Positions 7,240-14,475 of a stretch of DNA of 15,421 nt are shown here, one piece after another. The DNA is from Comamonadaceae bacterium. Lineage in GTDB: Bacteria; Pseudomonadota; Gammaproteobacteria; Burkholderiales; Burkholderiaceae_C. Numbering within the stretch: position 1 is the first letter of the stretch; the number at the start of each line of letters is the position of its first letter. The stretch lies in contig CANHKH010000034.1 in assembly GCA_947460165.1 (NCBI GenBank), positions 1 to 15,421 on the forward strand. Reading direction: 5' to 3'. The notes beneath the pieces were generated by a model. That model saw only the letters and a list, made by a program, of their open reading frames with translations, made no database searches and was not told the origin of the DNA. The translations under genes were made by a program, and so were the position numbers.

Positions 7240-8112
7240 ATGACCCAGCGAGAAAATGCCGTTGCTGCCGAGCCCTCAAGCGCGCTGGACCGCGTGAGCG
7301 CCAGTCGTCGCGCAAACCGCGCCAGCCCACCGCCAGTCCAGCACGACGACGCGCCGGAGCGGGACGATCGCGAGTACGTGATGGGCCTGGAAAAGGGGCT
7401 GTCGGTGATCGAAGCGTTCGCCCTGGTGAAAGGCCCGGCCACGCTCAGCAAGCTGGCCGACGTGACGGGCCACTCCAAGGCGTCTGTGAGACGTTGCCTG
7501 CTGACCTTGTGCAGGCTCGGCCATGTGACCCAGGATGGGCGCGACTTTCGCCTCGCCGCCAGGACCCTGCGCTTGGGCCATGCTTTCGTTGCGTCCGATC
7601 CGCTGACCAAAGTGGCTCAACCCATTTTGGACGTGACCAGCGAGCGCACACGGGAATCAGCATCGATCGCGGTGCTCGATTCACAGGATGTTGTCTTCGT
7701 CGCGCGCTCCACGCACAGGCGCAGTTTGTCGGTGGGACTGAGCGTAGGCGCGCGGCTGCCGGCCTACTGCAGCGCGACCGGCAGGGTGCTGCTGGCCGGC
7801 GAGCCGCGCGACAGGGTCGAGTTCATTTTGAACCGCATGAGCCGCCCAGCGCTGACACCCCGCACGCTGACTTCGGTGACAGAAATCCTGGGTGAACTCG
7901 ACGCCGCCAGTGCCCAGGGCTATGCGATTTGCGACGAAGAACTCGAGATTGGCCTGCGCTCGATTGCGGTGCCCATACGCACTGGAGCCGGCGCACTGGT
8001 GGCTGCGCTGAGCCTGTCAGTCAAGACTTCGCGGATGACGCGTGAGCAGCTCACCGAGGCGCTGCTGCCAGAACTGGAGCGGGCACGGCGCAGCTTTTCG
8101 GACCTGCTTTAG
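7240..8112 (+). CDS. IclR-family transcriptional regulator (PcaR/PobR-like)
   Basis: The 290-residue regulator has an unusual charged and proline-rich N-terminal tail (1-45) before the winged helix-turn-helix (about 48-105; core TLSKLADVTGHSKASVRRCL). An IclR effector-binding domain follows (about 110-285; ARLPAYCSATGRVLLAG, EELEIGLRSIAVPI). The phrasing GLEKGLSVIEAF and SVRRCLLTLCRLGHV places it with regulators of hydroxybenzoate and beta-ketoadipate pathways. The start at 7240 has AGGA about 11 nt upstream. It is divergent from the P450 operon, with an IclR palindrome in the shared intergenic region, so it most likely controls that operon in response to the substrate or an aromatic product. 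Whether it activates or represses is not visible. The 175 bp after it hold no recognisable gene or good terminator. Confidence 0.93.
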   Translation: MTQRENAVAAEPSSALDRVSASRRANRASPPPVQHDDAPERDDREYVMGLEKGLSVIEAFALVKGPATLSKLADVTGHSKASVRRCLLTLCRLGHVTQDGRDFRLAARTLRLGHAFVASDPLTKVAQPILDVTSERTRESASIAVLDSQDVVFVARSTHRRSLSVGLSVGARLPAYCSATGRVLLAGEPRDRVEFILNRMSRPALTPRTLTSVTEILGELDAASAQGYAICDEELEIGLRSIAVPIRTGAGALVAALSLSVKTSRMTREQLTEALLPELERARRSFSDLL

Positions 8113-8287
8113 GGTCAAGGTTCTGTCGAGCCGGCGCGCTTGTTCTCGACCCTGCTGGCACGGTCGGGGCTGAAGCCTCACGCCAGACCTGTCCGGATTC
8201 AGGCTGACCAGCGGCAGCGCCAGGGCTGGGATGACGCCCAAGAAGGCCTCACCCTCGACAAGGGCCAGGTTCTGAGGCGGTCGAGCG

Positions 8288-9481
8288 TCATGCAAGCTCA
8301 GCGAGGTCAACCGGACTCCAGAGCCAGTTGACGCAGTACAGAAAGTCTTGAGGGCTTCGTTCACCCCAGGCTTGGTTGCGCACCTGCGCGGCGATGCCGC
8401 CGCAGTGGTATTCCTCCCAGAGTGCGCGCGACGTCAGCTGCACCCGCGCCGTGCGCGTCAGGCGCAGCCGCTGAAAGCGGGAAAAGGCGCTCGCATGGTC
8501 GCCCTCGCTGCGCTCGATCAGACGCGACAGCACGCACACGTCTTCAACCGCCATGCCAGCGCCCTGCGCCAGCGATTGCAGCGTGGCATGGGCGGAATCG
8601 CCCAACAGCGTGACGCGGCCCTGGCTCCAGCGACGCAAAGGCTCCCGGTCAGCGATGGCCCAGCGCCGCTCCAGGTTCATGCAGGCCAGCACGTCGCGCA
8701 CCTCGCCCTGGCAGGTGGCCACAGCCGCCTGCAACTGCTCGGCGTGCCCAGCGGCAGACGCCACTGGCGGATCCACCCGGAATACCGCGACGAGGTTGAG
8801 CTCGCTCTGGTTGCGCAGCGGGTAGTAAATGACATGGAAACCGTCACCCGACCACATGGTCACTCCGAGGCGGGACTGCAAGCTCGCTGGAGCCTGGTCA
8901 AAGGGCACGATCGCGCGGTGGGCGACATACCCGGTCGCGCGCGGCGCATCGTCTGGAAACAACTGCGCCCGAATCTTGGAGCGCAAGCCATCGGCGGCGA
9001 TCATCGCTTCACCCTCGAAGCTCTTGCCGTCGGCGCACTGTGCCTGAACGCCCTGCGCGGACTCGGAAAAACCGGTCACGGTGGCGGCCTGGACCATCTC
9101 TATGTGCGGGTAAGCGCGGCAAGCCTGCAGCAAAATCTCATGCAGATCGACCCGATGAATCGCGATATAGGGCTGGGGAAACATCGCATCGAATGCCGCG
9201 CCATGCAAAGGCACGCAGGCCAGTCGCTGGGCGGTGTAGGCGTCGAACAGCTCGATCTCGGGCGGCAGGTAGGCGGCGCGACGCACCGCCTGGCCCACGC
9301 CCAGCTGATCGAGCATGGGCAAGACATTGGGCCCCATCTGCACGCCGTAGCCGATGGGGGCGATCTCTTCGAGCTGTTCGAGCAGTTGCACGCGCCGACC
9401 CTGCCGGCCCAAGGCCAAAGCCATCGCTACGCCTCCGATACCGCCGCCAACCACCAGCATGGGTTTGTCTTGCTGACTCAT
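8288..9481 (-). CDS. FAD-dependent aromatic hydroxylase, 3-hydroxybenzoate 6-hydroxylase-like
   Basis: The 397-residue group A flavoprotein monooxygenase shows the FAD motif GGGIGG (12-17), the DG motif AADGLRS (162-168) and the GD motif LLGDSAH (292-298). By comparison from memory with Rhodococcus 3-hydroxybenzoate 6-hydroxylase, its active-site His213, Tyr217 and Gln301 correspond here to His216, Tyr220 and Gln302. The tail LWEEYHCGGIA...VNWLWS also matches that enzyme. The likely reaction is NADH-dependent para-hydroxylation to gentisate, but salicylate hydroxylases share the fold and cannot be excluded. The ATG at 9481 follows AAGGA by about ten bases; an in-frame TTG at 9505 would put that ribosome site inside the gene. 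It is monocistronic as far as can be seen, convergent with the IclR gene and 96 nt downstream of pcaF in the same direction. Confidence 0.88.
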   Translation of the reverse strand: MSQQDKPMLVVGGGIGGVAMALALGRQGRRVQLLEQLEEIAPIGYGVQMGPNVLPMLDQLGVGQAVRRAAYLPPEIELFDAYTAQRLACVPLHGAAFDAMFPQPYIAIHRVDLHEILLQACRAYPHIEMVQAATVTGFSESAQGVQAQCADGKSFEGEAMIAADGLRSKIRAQLFPDDAPRATGYVAHRAIVPFDQAPASLQSRLGVTMWSGDGFHVIYYPLRNQSELNLVAVFRVDPPVASAAGHAEQLQAAVATCQGEVRDVLACMNLERRWAIADREPLRRWSQGRVTLLGDSAHATLQSLAQGAGMAVEDVCVLSRLIERSEGDHASAFSRFQRLRLTRTARVQLTSRALWEEYHCGGIAAQVRNQAWGERSPQDFLYCVNWLWSPVDLAELA

Positions 9482-9577
9482 CAATTCAGGATCCTTTTTT
9501 GTCAATCAGGCTACCGGTGGCGTGCAACAAGGGCCACCTGGTCAGGTTTCCATGGCTGCAGACACCGCCAGAAATAC

Positions 9578-10780
9578 TCAAACCCGCTCGAGAATCAGCG
9601 CAATGCCCTGCCCCACGCCAATGCACATGGTGCACAGCGCATAGCGCCCGCCGGTGGCGTGCAGGCGGTTCACCGCCGTGGTGGCCAGGCGTGCGCCTGA
9701 GGCGCCCAGGGGGTGGCCCAGGGCGATGGCGCCGCCCCAGGCGTTGACGCGTTCGTCATCGTCTTGCAGGCCCAGCATGCGCAGCACCGCAATGCCTTGC
9801 GCGGCAAAGGCTTCGTTGAGCTCGATCACGTCCATTTGCTCGAGCTTGAGGCCGGTGAGCGCGAGCACTTTTTCAGTCGCGGGTGCGGGGCCTATGCCCA
9901 TGATGCGCGGGGCCACGCCGGCCGTGGCCATGCCGACCACGCGGGCCTTGGGCGTCAAGCCGTTCTTGGCGGCCGAGGCTTCATCGGCCAGCAGCAGCGC
10001 GCAGGCGCCGTCGTTCACGCCGCTGGCGTTGCCTGCCGTCACGCTGCCGTCGGGCCGCACCACGCCTTTGAGCTTGGCCAGCGCTTCCAGGCTGGTCTCG
10101 CGGGGGTGCTCGTCCTTGTCGACCACGATGGCGTCGCCCTTTTTCTGCGGGATGCTCACGCCCACGATCTCGCGGGCCAGGTGGCCGGCTTGTTGGGCGG
10201 CCACGGCGCGCAGCTGGCTGTTCATGGCCATGCGGTCTTGCGCCTCGCGCTCGATCTTGAAGTCCACCGCCACGTTCTCGGCCGTCTCAGGCATGGCGTC
10301 AACGCCGTACTTTTCCTTCATGAGCTTGTTGATGAAGCGCCAGCCTATGGTGGTGTCGTAGACCGCATTGGCCCGCGAGAAGGCGCTTTCGGCCTTGGGC
10401 ATCACAAAGGGGGCGCGGCTCATGCTCTCCACACCGCCTGCAATCATCAGGCCCGCCTCGCCGGCCTTGATGGCGCGTGCCGCCGTGCCCACCGCGTCCA
10501 GGCCCGAGCCGCACAAGCGGTTGATCGTGGCGCCCGGCACGTCAATGGGCAAGCCCGCCAGCAAGCTGGCCATGTGGGCCACATTGCGGTTGTCTTCACC
10601 GGCTTGGTTGGCGCAGCCGTAGATCACGTCGGTGATGGCGGCCCAGTCGACTTGGGGGTTGCGCGCCATCAGGGCGCGCAGGGGAATGGCGCCCAAATCG
10701 TCGGTGCGCACCGAGGACAGCGCGCCGCCGTAGCGGCCAAAGGGGGTGCGGATGGCGTCACAAATAAAGGCTTGGGTCAT
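9578..10780 (-). CDS. pcaF: 3-oxoadipyl-CoA thiolase (beta-ketoadipyl-CoA thiolase)
   Basis: The 400-residue thiolase cleaves 3-oxoadipyl-CoA with CoA to succinyl-CoA and acetyl-CoA, the last step of the beta-ketoadipate pathway. The nucleophile is Cys90 in NRLCGSG, the active-site His356 lies in GHPLGASGA, and the acid/base Cys386 in CIGVGQG. Length and spacing equal PcaF/PaaJ (400-401). It follows pcaJ by 30 nt in one transcript with pcaI. The context of an adjacent pcaIJ pair separates it from acetyl-CoA acetyltransferases and from PaaJ of phenylacetate clusters. The ATG at 10780 starts the standard thiolase N-terminus (QAFICDAIRTPFGRYGGAL), preceded by a weak GGAAA. Confidence 0.96.
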   Translation of the reverse strand: MTQAFICDAIRTPFGRYGGALSSVRTDDLGAIPLRALMARNPQVDWAAITDVIYGCANQAGEDNRNVAHMASLLAGLPIDVPGATINRLCGSGLDAVGTAARAIKAGEAGLMIAGGVESMSRAPFVMPKAESAFSRANAVYDTTIGWRFINKLMKEKYGVDAMPETAENVAVDFKIEREAQDRMAMNSQLRAVAAQQAGHLAREIVGVSIPQKKGDAIVVDKDEHPRETSLEALAKLKGVVRPDGSVTAGNASGVNDGACALLLADEASAAKNGLTPKARVVGMATAGVAPRIMGIGPAPATEKVLALTGLKLEQMDVIELNEAFAAQGIAVLRMLGLQDDDERVNAWGGAIALGHPLGASGARLATTAVNRLHATGGRYALCTMCIGVGQGIALILERV

Positions 10781-10810
10781 GATTTTCCAGAAGGTAAGGC
10801 TGAAGGGGAA

Positions 10811-11464
10811 TTAAAGAGCGGGGGCCAGGGGCAGACCGACCAGCTTTTCAAGCTCGCCTTGGGTCAGGCCGCTGACCATGTCAATGAGGCGCAAGCCCTG
10901 GGGCGTGCATTCAAAAGTGGCCAAGTCCGAGTAAATGCGCTTGACGCAGCCAATGCCGGTCAGCGGGTAGCTGCACTGGGCCACCACCTTGGACTCGCCT
11001 TTTTTGGTGAGCAAATCCATCATCACCCAGGTTTGCTTGGCGCCCGTGGCCAGGTCCATGGCGCCGCCCACCGCCGGAATGGCGCCGGGCTCGCCGGTGC
11101 TCCAGTTGGCCAAATCGCCGGTGGCGCTGACCTGGAAGGCACCCAGCACGCAAATGTCGAGGTGGCCGCCGCGCATCATGCCAAAGCTGTCGGCATGGTG
11201 AAAGTAGGCGCCGCCCGCCAGCAGGGTGACGGGCTGCTTGCCCGCGTTGATGAGGTCGTAGTCCTCGTCGCCCGCTGCCGGCGCCGGGCCCATGCCCAAA
11301 ATGCCGTTTTCACTGTGCAAAATGACCTCCACGCCTTGGGGCAGGTGGTTGGCCACCAGCGTGGGCTGGCCTATGCCCAAATTCACATAGGCGCCGTCGT
11401 GAATGTCGCGGGCCACGCGCTGGGCCAGCTCGTCTTTGCTGCGTTTGGTGTAGCTCATGCTCAT
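10811..11464 (-). CDS. pcaJ: 3-oxoadipate CoA-transferase (succinyl-CoA-dependent), subunit B
   Basis: The 217-residue beta subunit carries the catalytic glutamate Glu52 in SENGILG (51-57), which forms the enzyme-CoA thioester, and the family region NLGIGQPTLVANHLP (28-42). With PcaI it transfers CoA from succinyl-CoA to 3-oxoadipate. Its ATG overlaps the pcaI stop codon in an ATGA junction, giving translational coupling and equal subunit supply. A second ATG two codons on is possible. The alternative is ScoB of acetoacetate metabolism, but the pcaF gene directly downstream argues for the beta-ketoadipate role. Confidence 0.95.
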   Translation of the reverse strand: MSMSYTKRSKDELAQRVARDIHDGAYVNLGIGQPTLVANHLPQGVEVILHSENGILGMGPAPAAGDEDYDLINAGKQPVTLLAGGAYFHHADSFGMMRGGHLDICVLGAFQVSATGDLANWSTGEPGAIPAVGGAMDLATGAKQTWVMMDLLTKKGESKVVAQCSYPLTGIGCVKRIYSDLATFECTPQGLRLIDMVSGLTQGELEKLVGLPLAPAL

Positions 11465-12162
11465 GCCGCCTTTTTAATGCCGCCGGCCTGGGTGGCCACG
11501 CGTTCAATTTGGACCACCTGGCTCACGTAAATGCCGGGCGTCACGATGTGTTCAGGGTCAAACGCGCCCAGTTCCACAATCTCGTGCACCGTGGCCACCG
11601 TGGTTTTGGCAGCTGTCGCCATGACCGGGCCAAAGTTGCGCGCGGCCTTGCGGTAAATCAGGTTGCCCCAGCGGTCGCCGGCCTCGGCCCGGATCAAGGC
11701 CAAATCCCCATGAATGGGCATTTCCAGCACGTAATGCTTGCCGTTGATCTCGCGGGTTTCCTTGCCCTTGGCCAGCTCCGTGCCGTAACCCGAGGGCGAG
11801 AAAAACGCGCCTATGCCCGCACCAGCTGCGCGAATGCGCTCGGCCAAATTGCCCTGGGGCACCAGCTCGAGCTCCAACTTGCCGCTGCGGTAGAGGCCAT
11901 CAAAGACATGGCTGTCGGCCTGGCGCGGAAAGCTGCAAATGACCTTGCGCACACGACCGGTTTTGAGCAGCGCCGCCAGCCCCGTGTCGCCATTGCCCGC
12001 GTTGTTGTTGACCACCGTCAAATCTTTGGCGCCTTGGTCTATGAGGCCTTCAATGAGTTCATTGGGAATGCCCGCCGTGCCAAAGCCGCCTATGAGCACG
12101 GTGGCCCCGTCTTTGACGCCGGCCAGCGCAGCCTCTATGGAGGGCGCAATCTTGTTGATCAT
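11461..12162 (-). CDS. pcaI: 3-oxoadipate CoA-transferase (succinyl-CoA-dependent), subunit A
   Basis: The 233-residue alpha subunit matches the usual PcaI length. It has the conserved glycine-rich loop GGFGTAGIP (25-33), ELIEGLIDQGAKDLTVVNNN (35-54) and the late motif EAGDRWGNLIYRKAARNF, which are features of the CoA-transferase family I A subunit. The open frame extends upstream to 12363, but that part crosses the regulatory region. The ATG at 12162 with AGGAGA about ten bases before it begins the family N-terminus. It is the first gene of pcaIJF and is divergent from the IclR gene at 12312, from which it is separated by 149 bp containing the operator. It is probably induced by a beta-ketoadipate pathway intermediate through that regulator. 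Confidence 0.95.
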   Translation of the reverse strand: MINKIAPSIEAALAGVKDGATVLIGGFGTAGIPNELIEGLIDQGAKDLTVVNNNAGNGDTGLAALLKTGRVRKVICSFPRQADSHVFDGLYRSGKLELELVPQGNLAERIRAAGAGIGAFFSPSGYGTELAKGKETREINGKHYVLEMPIHGDLALIRAEAGDRWGNLIYRKAARNFGPVMATAAKTTVATVHEIVELGAFDPEHIVTPGIYVSQVVQIERVATQAGGIKKAA

Positions 12163-12257
12163 GGGTGACGAATCTCCTGCAGGGGTGGACTGTGAAAGTG
12201 CTGTGGCATGGGGCTTGAGGCCTGTGCATGCGGCCTGAGCGGGGCACAGCAAAAAAT

Positions 12258-12272
12258 GTTCGTATGTCGAAC
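12258..12272. promoter_or_regulatory. IclR-type operator, GTTCGTATGTCGAAC, with extra half-site
   Basis: The 15-bp palindrome has 5-base arms GTTCG/CGAAC around TATGT, the same pattern as the site at 7201. A further half-site GTTCG follows at 12277-12281, 19 bp on and in phase with two DNA turns. It sits between pcaI and the divergent IclR gene, about 96 bp before pcaI and 40 bp before the regulator. Confidence 0.75.
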
Positions 12273-12281
12273 TTGTGTTCG

Positions 12282-12287
12282 TATAAT
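12282..12287 (+). promoter_or_regulatory. -10 box of the pca regulator gene
   Basis: TATAAT is a perfect -10 hexamer 25 nt upstream of the regulator's ATG. No fair -35 hexamer is present at 16-18 bp; that position is occupied by the IclR palindrome and the extra half-site lies against the -10. The layout suggests the promoter is controlled by the regulator itself, either by blocking or by replacing -35 recognition. Confidence 0.5.
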
Positions 12288-12311
12288 GGATTTTAGGAGA
12301 TTGACGCAGCC

Positions 12312-13154
12312 ATGGCAAACCCCGCGAACCGACCCCTGGGCGCCGCTGGCCCCAGGGATCCAACCCAAGGCTCTCCCGCGCCGGGCGACAGCTATGTGCA
12401 GTCTTTTGCGCGTGGGCTGCAAGTCATACGCAGCTTCAGCGCCCAAGCACCGCAGCAAACCCTCAGCGAAGTGGCTGCCCGCAGCGGCTTGAGCCGCGCC
12501 GGCGCACGCCGGATTTTGCTGACGCTGCAAACCCTGGGCTATGTCAGCAGCGACGGCCGGCTGTTCAAGCTCACGCCGCGCATCTTGGACCTGGGCTTTG
12601 CCTACCTCTCGTCCATGCCCATGTGGAACCTGGCCGAGCCCGAGATGCAGGCGCTGGCTGCGCGCGTGGGCGAGTCTTGTTCGGCCGCCGTGCTCGACGG
12701 CGCCGACATTGTCTACGTGCTGCGCGTGCCCACGCACAAGATCATGAGCATCAGCCTGGGCGTGGGCTCACGGCTGCCCGCCCACTGCACCTCGCTGGGC
12801 CGCATGCTGCTGGCGGGCTTGAGCGACGAGGAAGCGCTCAAACTGCTGCACGCCAGCGACAGGCCCGCACTCACACGGCACACGGTGAGCGAGCCCGAGG
12901 AGCTGCTGGCGCGCGTGCGCCAGGCCCGCAAACAGGGCTGGTGCCTGGTGAACCAAGAGCTTGAAGAGGGCCTGATTTCCCTGGCCGCCCCGCTGACCGA
13001 CCGCAGCGGACGCACATTGGCTGCGCTCAACATCAGCGGCCAGGCCAACCGCACCCCCGCCAAAATGATGCAAGAGACCATGCTGCCTGCGCTCTTGGAG
13101 GCGGCGGCCACCATTTCACGGCTGCTGGCGGCCAAGCAAGCTGCGCAGGTGTAA
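12312..13154 (+). CDS. IclR-family regulator of the pca genes (PcaR/PobR type)
   Basis: The 280-residue protein begins with a proline-rich tail (1-27), then SYVQSFARGLQVIRSF (27-42), a phrase typical of the PcaR/PcaU/PobR subfamily. The winged helix-turn-helix follows (about 48-78, LSEVAARSGLSRAGARRILL), then the IclR effector domain (about 90-275; SRLPAHCTSLGRMLLAG, QELEEGLISLAAPL). The ATG at 12312 has AGGAGA about 12 nt upstream, a rather long spacing. It is divergent from pcaIJF and shares their operator region, so it very probably regulates them. The known effector for this subfamily is beta-ketoadipate, protocatechuate or 4-hydroxybenzoate, and which applies here cannot be told. A gene symbol pcaR is likely but not proven. 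Confidence 0.93.
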   Translation: MANPANRPLGAAGPRDPTQGSPAPGDSYVQSFARGLQVIRSFSAQAPQQTLSEVAARSGLSRAGARRILLTLQTLGYVSSDGRLFKLTPRILDLGFAYLSSMPMWNLAEPEMQALAARVGESCSAAVLDGADIVYVLRVPTHKIMSISLGVGSRLPAHCTSLGRMLLAGLSDEEALKLLHASDRPALTRHTVSEPEELLARVRQARKQGWCLVNQELEEGLISLAAPLTDRSGRTLAALNISGQANRTPAKMMQETMLPALLEAAATISRLLAAKQAAQV

Positions 13155-13196
13155 AGCCTCAAGTGCAGGCCGGCCAGCGCGTGCGAAACTCAAACC

Positions 13197-13631
13197 ATGT
13201 TCACGCCCTCTCAAGCCGACGTTCGCAAATTCTTTTGCGCTGTCCACGCCAAAGCCCAAGCCGGCCAGCCCATGGACGCCCTGGAAACCCTGGCAGGCCA
13301 ATGGGTGGCCGAGCACCCGGAGTACCACGGCGACTTGGCCGACGAGGCGGTGGCACTCGCGGCCATGAAAGACGCAGTCGAGGGCCAGACCAACCCGTTT
13401 TTGCACCTGGCCATGCACCTGTCCATCAGCGAGCAATGCTCTATAGACCAGCCCCGCGGCATTCGCCAGGCGGTGGAATTGCTGGCCGCCAAGCGCAACT
13501 CCTTGCATGAAGCCCACCACGAGGCCATGGAATGCCTGGGCCGCATGCTCTGGGAAAGCCAGCGCGCAGGCCGCCCGCCCGATGGCGCGGCCTACATGGA
13601 CTGCGTGCAGCGCCAAGCCACGCGGGACTGA
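13197..13631 (+). CDS. DUF1841 family protein
   Basis: The 144-residue soluble protein matches the DUF1841 family of beta- and gammaproteobacteria. Recognisable parts are MFTPSQADVRKFFCAVHAKA at the start, the HPEYH segment (39-43), NPFLHLAMHLSISEQCSIDQ (66-85) and the HEAHHEAMECLGRMLWE stretch (103-119). It has no signal peptide or membrane segment. The function is unknown; the clustered His/Glu residues could suggest metal binding, but this is speculation. It follows the IclR gene by 42 nt in the same direction without a clear Shine-Dalgarno sequence, and ends just before a strong terminator. It is a conserved chromosomal gene, not part of the aromatic pathway as far as is known. Confidence 0.9.
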   Translation: MFTPSQADVRKFFCAVHAKAQAGQPMDALETLAGQWVAEHPEYHGDLADEAVALAAMKDAVEGQTNPFLHLAMHLSISEQCSIDQPRGIRQAVELLAAKRNSLHEAHHEAMECLGRMLWESQRAGRPPDGAAYMDCVQRQATRD

Positions 13632-13654
13632 AGCCCACAAATCGGCAAGCCAAA

Positions 13655-13686
13655 ATGAAAAAACCGCCCTAAGGCGGTTTTTTCAT
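13655..13686. terminator. Bidirectional intrinsic terminator
   Basis: A 14-bp perfect stem (ATGAAAAAACCGCC with GGCGGTTTTTTCAT, loop CTAA) contains a GC core of CCGCC/GGCGG flanked by six A and six T. It therefore works as hairpin plus U-tract on both strands. It lies between the convergent DUF1841 gene and the cytochrome c4 gene. Confidence 0.95.
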
Positions 13687-13700
13687 GGGTAGGCTGCCAA

Positions 13701-14375
13701 TCAGCGAAAGCGGCTTTGGGGCACCACCTTCATGTCGCCCTCCACAGAGGCCAGGTAATTGGCCAGCAGCTTGAGTTCGGCGTTGGTGTACTGCTTGGCC
13801 ATGCCCGCCATGATGGCGTTGTTGCGGCCCACCACTTGGTTGGCGTTGTTTTTATAGGCCTTGAGCGCCACAAACAGGTAGTCGGCGTGCTGACCACCGA
13901 TCTTGGGATAAGAAGGGTCTATGGGCGAGCTGAAATTGGCGCCATGGCATGAGGCGCAATTGGCCTTGGTCAGGAGCGCCGCCACCTGGGCACTGGGCGC
14001 TGGGGCTTCTTTGGGCGCCATGCTCTGGCCTTCAGGCAGGCCGTGCTGGCTGTAGTAGGCCGAGAGGTCGGCGATGTTTTGGTCGGTCAGGGTGACTGCA
14101 ATCGCGCGCATGGACGGGTGCTTGCGGTCGCCCTTTTTATAAGCATTGAGCGCTGAGGCAATGTACTTGCCGCTTTGCCCAGAGATCATGGGGACTTTGT
14201 AGACCTCGGGGAAACTGGCCTGGTAACCCTTGATGCCATGGCAGCCAATGCACATGGCGTTGATGCCTTCGCCGGCCTTGGCATCACCCTTGAGTTCTTG
14301 GGCCTGCACAGAAAAAGCCGTCACCGAGGAGACAGCCAGGACAAAGAGGGTGGAGAGCAGCTTGTTCATCATCAT
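13701..14375 (-). CDS. Cytochrome c4-type diheme cytochrome c
   Basis: The 224-residue exported protein has two class I cytochrome c domains, with heme sites CIGCH (Cys42, Cys45, His46) and CASCH (Cys140, Cys143, His144). Methionine ligands are likely Met89 (HPSMRAIA) in the first domain and one of the methionines in NAIMAGMAKQ in the second. A Sec signal peptide covers residues 1-26 (LLSTLFVLAVSSVTAFSVQAQ). Such c4 proteins carry electrons from the bc1 complex to terminal oxidases in the periplasm. The start is ambiguous among three consecutive ATG codons (14375, 14372, 14369); an upstream in-frame TTG at 14414 would spoil the signal peptide. No good Shine-Dalgarno sequence is seen. It is divergent from the MoxR-type gene. 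Confidence 0.93.
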   Translation of the reverse strand: MMMNKLLSTLFVLAVSSVTAFSVQAQELKGDAKAGEGINAMCIGCHGIKGYQASFPEVYKVPMISGQSGKYIASALNAYKKGDRKHPSMRAIAVTLTDQNIADLSAYYSQHGLPEGQSMAPKEAPAPSAQVAALLTKANCASCHGANFSSPIDPSYPKIGGQHADYLFVALKAYKNNANQVVGRNNAIMAGMAKQYTNAELKLLANYLASVEGDMKVVPQSRFR

Positions 14376-14420
14376 GGGGGTGGCGCTAAAGTCCTGAGAC
14401 GTCATCAAAATCAACCTGAG

Positions 14421-14426
14421 ATTATA
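14421..14426 (-). promoter_or_regulatory. Candidate -10 box of the cytochrome c4 gene
   Basis: On the minus strand TATAAT lies about 46 nt upstream of the c4 start. The -35 region at the right distance (CAGGAT or TCAGGA) is a poor match, so this is a tentative call. A CATAAT at 14440-14445 on the plus strand could similarly serve the MoxR-type gene. Confidence 0.35.
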
Positions 14427-14475
14427 GGGACCTTCCCCTCATAATCCTGACAGGCTTTATCCCGCACCACACACC

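Noticed and set aside
8113..8287. The 175-bp gap between the IclR gene and the flavin hydroxylase, checked for a terminator or small gene
   Set aside because: Only a weak 6-bp inverted repeat (GTCGAG/CTCGAC) with a long loop and no U-tract is present, and the short frames have no start context.
9514..9663. 13-bp direct repeat CCGGTGGCGTGCA at 9514-9526 and 9651-9663, considered as an insertion scar near the pcaF end
   Set aside because: A 13-base match is expected about once or twice by chance in a window of this size, and no mobile gene lies between the copies.
9713..11530. A 605-codon open frame on the plus strand opposite pcaF and pcaJ
   Set aside because: It is antisense to two strongly recognised enzymes with catalytic motifs. 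Its residue make-up (rich in His, Gly, Ala, Val) is typical of a GC-rich shadow frame.
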